Below are positions 58,112 through 60,690 of a stretch of DNA of 60,690 nucleotides, piece after piece. The position numbers were made by a program, and so were the translations under genes. A model generated the notes under the pieces. It saw only the letters and a program-made list of their open reading frames with translations. It was not told where the DNA came from and ran no database searches. Origin of the DNA: Desulfarculaceae bacterium (lineage in GTDB: Bacteria > Desulfobacterota > Desulfarculia > Desulfarculales > Desulfarculaceae). Each line of letters starts with the position of its first letter. The stretch's first letter is position 1. The stretch is from assembly GCA_021737645.1 (NCBI GenBank), contig JAIPDO010000020.1, positions 1 through 60,690 on the forward strand. Direction: 5' to 3'.

Positions 58112-59795
58112 GCAGCCAGGGGATGTCGGTGGTGGTGCGGAACCACCAAGAGAACTTGCGCGGCGGGAACAGGGTGTAAGGGGTGATGCGGCCCGTCCGG
58201 TGTCTGGGCAGCATCTCCTTGGCCGCGACAACCAACTCGTCATAGACTTTGAGGTACTGCTTCCAGGGCAGGTTCTGCTTGCGGGCAAAGTAGATGGCCA
58301 GGACCAACAGCTTGCCGGTGTCCAGGCAGTGCTGCCAGTCCATGCTGGATATCTCCGCCTTTTCCACCGAACTGGCCATGTAGTAGGGGTAGGTGAACAC
58401 CTTCTTGGAGTTCTTGGGCGTGCGGCGGTAGATGCCGTGGGTGATGAAGTAGTCGGCCATGGTCAGCACGAACTGAGGCACCCTGGGGTCGGCGCTAACC
58501 AGGTAGTAGCGCATGGCCGCGTCCTCGAACAGCACCGACATCCATGGGCTGCAGGTCCAGCCCTTGACCGGTGAGGAATGCTGCACCCCGGTGTGGATCA
58601 GGCAGCCGTCTTTGGGAGCGCCCGGCGGGGGCGAGGTCTGCATGCCGACGGCGATGTCCATGGCGTGGCGGGCGCGGGCCAGCAACGCCGGGTCGCCGGT
58701 CATCTCATAGGCGGCGGTGGCGATCATCAGATGGAAGGCCAAATGGCGCTCGGTCCAAAAGGTGCGCTCCGGGCTGTATTCGGGATACCAACGGTCCAGG
58801 AGCTTCACCACCCGCTTGGAGGCGTTGGTGAGGCTGGTTAGGCCGGTGAAGAACCAGGCGATGGTCAGGGCCTCCTGGTTGCCGTAGATCACGTTGGGTG
58901 GCCTGCCCGGTTTCAGTAGAGCGAAGTTGCCGTTCTCCTGCACGTTGCGGGCGTAGAACTGCACATCGCGCAGGGCGAACTTGTAGGGCTTCAAGTCGCC
59001 GGTGGTCAGGTAGCGCAGGAAGATGGTGGTGGTGCGGTCAAAGAGCCAGGGTTCGGAGGTGTTCAGGTAATCGATGCCGAAGCGCTTTTTCCGTTCGGGG
59101 TGCACCTGCTGGCGCTTGTTCAAAACCGGCTGGTTGATGGCCTGTTGGTAAAACCCCTCCAGGGATTCCTCGTACCAGTGGAAAGCGGGATAGGTCCCCG
59201 CCGGGGCCAAACGACCCTTGATAAGCGCCTTGCTCAGCCAGGACGCGGGCAGCAGGGCCCACACCGTGGGGTCCTTCACGGTGAGGGCTGGGTAGGATTT
59301 GTCTGTGATCGATAGCCAGGCACGGGAGGCGGGCCAGCCCTTGGGCATGGATTTTTGGCGGGGCTTGCCCCAGTGCAGGGTGTAGGTGCGGGGCACCCGC
59401 GAGGCCATGTAGTCCTGGTACTGGATGAGCACCGAGCGAATGCAGGGCGCGCCGGGTACCGGGGGCAGCCAACGGGCCAGCACCTGAACATGGATTGGTA
59501 TCTCTTGGCCGGTGTTGTCCACCAGGGCGATCAGCTTGGGATCGCTGACATAGCCGGGGGGGAAAGGTACGCCGAAGCTCACCGGCACCACCTGGGACAG
59601 GGCCCGGGGATGGGGCACCAGCTTGATGGGCAGCTGCCCCTGGGGCTGGGGCGCGGGAAAAAATCCCCGGTAGGCCGGAGTGGTAGGGTCGGCCGGGGGC
59701 GACGCCGTTTGGGCCGGGGCCGCGTGGGCCAAGGCCGCCAGGACCAGGACCAACAAGACGATGAATACAGCGCACCGCGCAAGCCTTTTAAGCAT
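58098..59795 (-). CDS. Large secreted protein with carbohydrate-lyase-like architecture
   Basis: A 565-residue protein with a signal peptide (1-25, ALAHA-AP) and a Pro/Thr-rich spacer (26-55). An N-terminal beta-rich domain (about 60-150, with VVPVSFGVPFPPGYV and ARVPRTYTLHWG-like strands) resembles the RIFT-barrel domain of exo-rhamnogalacturonan lyase-like proteins. The large helical domain (about 210-560) has TTTIFLRYLTTGDLKPYKFA, TERHLAFHLMIATAAYEMTG and DAAMRYYLVSADPRVPQF. Their alternation is that of an (alpha/alpha) barrel seen in polysaccharide lyases and epimerases. No catalytic residues can be named. Its place among glycosyltransferases fits processing of the polymer made here. Confidence 0.72.
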   Translation of the reverse strand: MLKRLARCAVFIVLLVLVLAALAHAAPAQTASPPADPTTPAYRGFFPAPQPQGQLPIKLVPHPRALSQVVPVSFGVPFPPGYVSDPKLIALVDNTGQEIPIHVQVLARWLPPVPGAPCIRSVLIQYQDYMASRVPRTYTLHWGKPRQKSMPKGWPASRAWLSITDKSYPALTVKDPTVWALLPASWLSKALIKGRLAPAGTYPAFHWYEESLEGFYQQAINQPVLNKRQQVHPERKKRFGIDYLNTSEPWLFDRTTTIFLRYLTTGDLKPYKFALRDVQFYARNVQENGNFALLKPGRPPNVIYGNQEALTIAWFFTGLTSLTNASKRVVKLLDRWYPEYSPERTFWTERHLAFHLMIATAAYEMTGDPALLARARHAMDIAVGMQTSPPPGAPKDGCLIHTGVQHSSPVKGWTCSPWMSVLFEDAAMRYYLVSADPRVPQFVLTMADYFITHGIYRRTPKNSKKVFTYPYYMASSVEKAEISSMDWQHCLDTGKLLVLAIYFARKQNLPWKQYLKVYDELVVAAKEMLPRHRTGRITPYTLFPPRKFSWWFRTTTDIPWLLNQP

Positions 59796-59902
59796 ATAAA
59801 TACCTTTCAGCCGTTGCCCACGAGTCTTAGAATAAGCGACTATGCGTGGATAAGCAAACCATACCCCGGCGGCTGCGCCATGCCGCCTGGCAGGAGCGAA
59901 GT

Positions 59903-60658
59903 ATGGACCTGGAAGGTTATTCGGCCAAAGAGCAAGAGCGCATCGCCGACCTGATGCGTCTGATGCCCGGGGGGCGCCGTAGCGTCCTGGAGATCGGGGC
60001 CCGGGGCGGCTACTTCACCGAACTGCTGTTGGAGCGCTTCGAGCAGGTGACCGCCCTGGATTTAACCAAGCCCGACATTTCTCGCCCTGGCATCACTCCG
60101 GTGCAAGGCGACGTGGCTGAACTGCAATTTCCGGACGAGAGTTTCGACGTGGTGGTGTGCACCGAGGTGCTGGAGCACATACCCCCGGAGCGCCTGGAGT
60201 GCGCCTGCGCCGAGGTGCAGCGCGTGGCTCGCTTTGAGCTGATAGTTGGAGTGCCCTATCGCCAGGATATCCGCATCGGCCGCACCCGCTGCCCCAATTG
60301 CGGGCGGCGCAACCCGCCCTGGGGGCATTTCAACTCCTTTGACCGCGCCAGGCTGGGCGGGCTCATGGACCGCTGCCGGGTGCGGGAGCAAAACTTCATG
60401 GGCAGCGAGACCGAGCGCACCAACGCGCTGAGCGCCTGGCTCATGGACGCGGCAGGCAACCCCTGGGGAGCTTACGGACCCGAGGAGCGCTGTGGGTATT
60501 GCGGCACCCCCCTTACCACGCCACCCCAAGTGGCCGCCTGGCAAAAGGCCCTGGCCAAGGCCGGTTTGCTGCTTAGCCAGATACAGACTCGCCTAGCCTC
60601 GCCTAGGCCCATCTGGCTGCACACTGTGTTTGAGAAGACAAACCATCCGGAAAACTAG
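59903..60658 (+). CDS. Class I SAM-dependent methyltransferase with two CxxC pairs
   Basis: A 251-residue protein. SAM motif I is SVLEIGARGGYFTELLL (27-43) and motif II VTALDLTKPD. SFDVVVCTEVLEHIPPERLE is motif III of the Methyltransf_11 type. After the core come TRCPNCGRRNPP and ERCGYCGTP, two CxxC pairs that could bind one zinc. The substrate is probably a glycan or lipid-linked sugar, given the neighbourhood. The frame is open from a GTG at 59846, but the ATG at 59903 with AGGAGCG upstream is the better start. The gene is divergent from the secreted-protein gene. Confidence 0.84.
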   Translation: MDLEGYSAKEQERIADLMRLMPGGRRSVLEIGARGGYFTELLLERFEQVTALDLTKPDISRPGITPVQGDVAELQFPDESFDVVVCTEVLEHIPPERLECACAEVQRVARFELIVGVPYRQDIRIGRTRCPNCGRRNPPWGHFNSFDRARLGGLMDRCRVREQNFMGSETERTNALSAWLMDAAGNPWGAYGPEERCGYCGTPLTTPPQVAAWQKALAKAGLLLSQIQTRLASPRPIWLHTVFEKTNHPEN

Positions 60659-60681
60659 ACGGCAGGCTTTGGGATCGGACC

Positions 60682-60690
60682 ATGAAAAAG
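60682..60690 (+). CDS. Start of a further gene, cut by the window end
   Basis: ATG AAA AAG begins 24 nt after the methyltransferase stop and continues past the end. Basic residues after Met would fit a signal peptide, but too little is present to call a product. Confidence 0.35.

Overview
The window is GC-rich and gene-dense, with short intergenic gaps, many GTG and TTG starts, and many 4-bp stop/start overlaps. The gene content suggests an anaerobic Desulfobacterota (deltaproteobacterial) bacterium. The main clues are membrane-associated-type D- and L-lactate dehydrogenase modules built from FAD and CCG-type iron-sulfur proteins, SelA (selenocysteine use), a FolD plus FchA one-carbon pair, and a cytidylate-kinase-like/BON protein. 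The lineage is an inference from gene content; no 16S gene is present.

Layout. 1-4600: a minus-strand block with a GNAT/ATP-grasp/unknown operon, RNase P RNA (rnpB), an RNase HI-like protein, a zinc-ribbon coiled-coil protein and a Nif3-like protein, then a CAT-anticodon tRNA with a clear promoter. 4700-7900: a hairpin repeat, class II aldolase, nitroreductase and a kinase-like/BON fusion. 7900-13420: two divergent lactate-oxidation operons (D-type GlcD/GlcF-like to the left, L-type LldG plus an LldE/LldF fusion to the right). 13450-18780: cupin, YdcF, split-barrel flavoprotein, MnmG, CDP-alcohol phosphatidyltransferase and 3-hydroxybutyryl-CoA dehydrogenase. 19088-23990: a PAS protein, then hisH-hisF, a left-handed beta-helix protein, a probable tRNA-queuosine mannosyltransferase homologue and a PNPOx-like protein, ended by a second copy of the hairpin repeat and a terminator. 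24078-32261: an RNB exoribonuclease, an exported thioredoxin-like protein carrying a duplicated unknown domain, a two-gene heterodimeric ABC exporter and an atypical SDR.

32262-33454 is an island: a class I methyltransferase gene of visibly lower GC lies between two copies of the 3' end of an IS1595-type transposase gene. 33455-38150 carries AsnB, a GT4 glycosyltransferase and a B12-binding-type radical SAM protein preceded by a 38-residue single-span membrane ORF. 38296-42715 holds a coiled-coil protein, a holin-IV-like membrane protein, fchA-folD and panB-panE. 42793-47394 holds two oligopeptide-type ABC ATPases without permeases behind a glycerate kinase, then an exported rhodanese and an exported TPR protein. 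47678-52460 holds YggT, a Nudix hydrolase, SelA and a degenerate double-GGDEF/TPR protein. 52518-60690 is a surface-polysaccharide type region with four glycosyltransferases, two methyltransferases and a large secreted protein.

No CRISPR array, prophage or complete insertion sequence was seen. The least described items are the dispersed repeat with a covarying hairpin, the duplicated C-terminal domain on the TlpA-like protein, the bacterial queuosine-mannosyltransferase homologue, the GNAT/ATP-grasp/113-residue operon, the 38-residue membrane ORF and the transposase-flanked methyltransferase.
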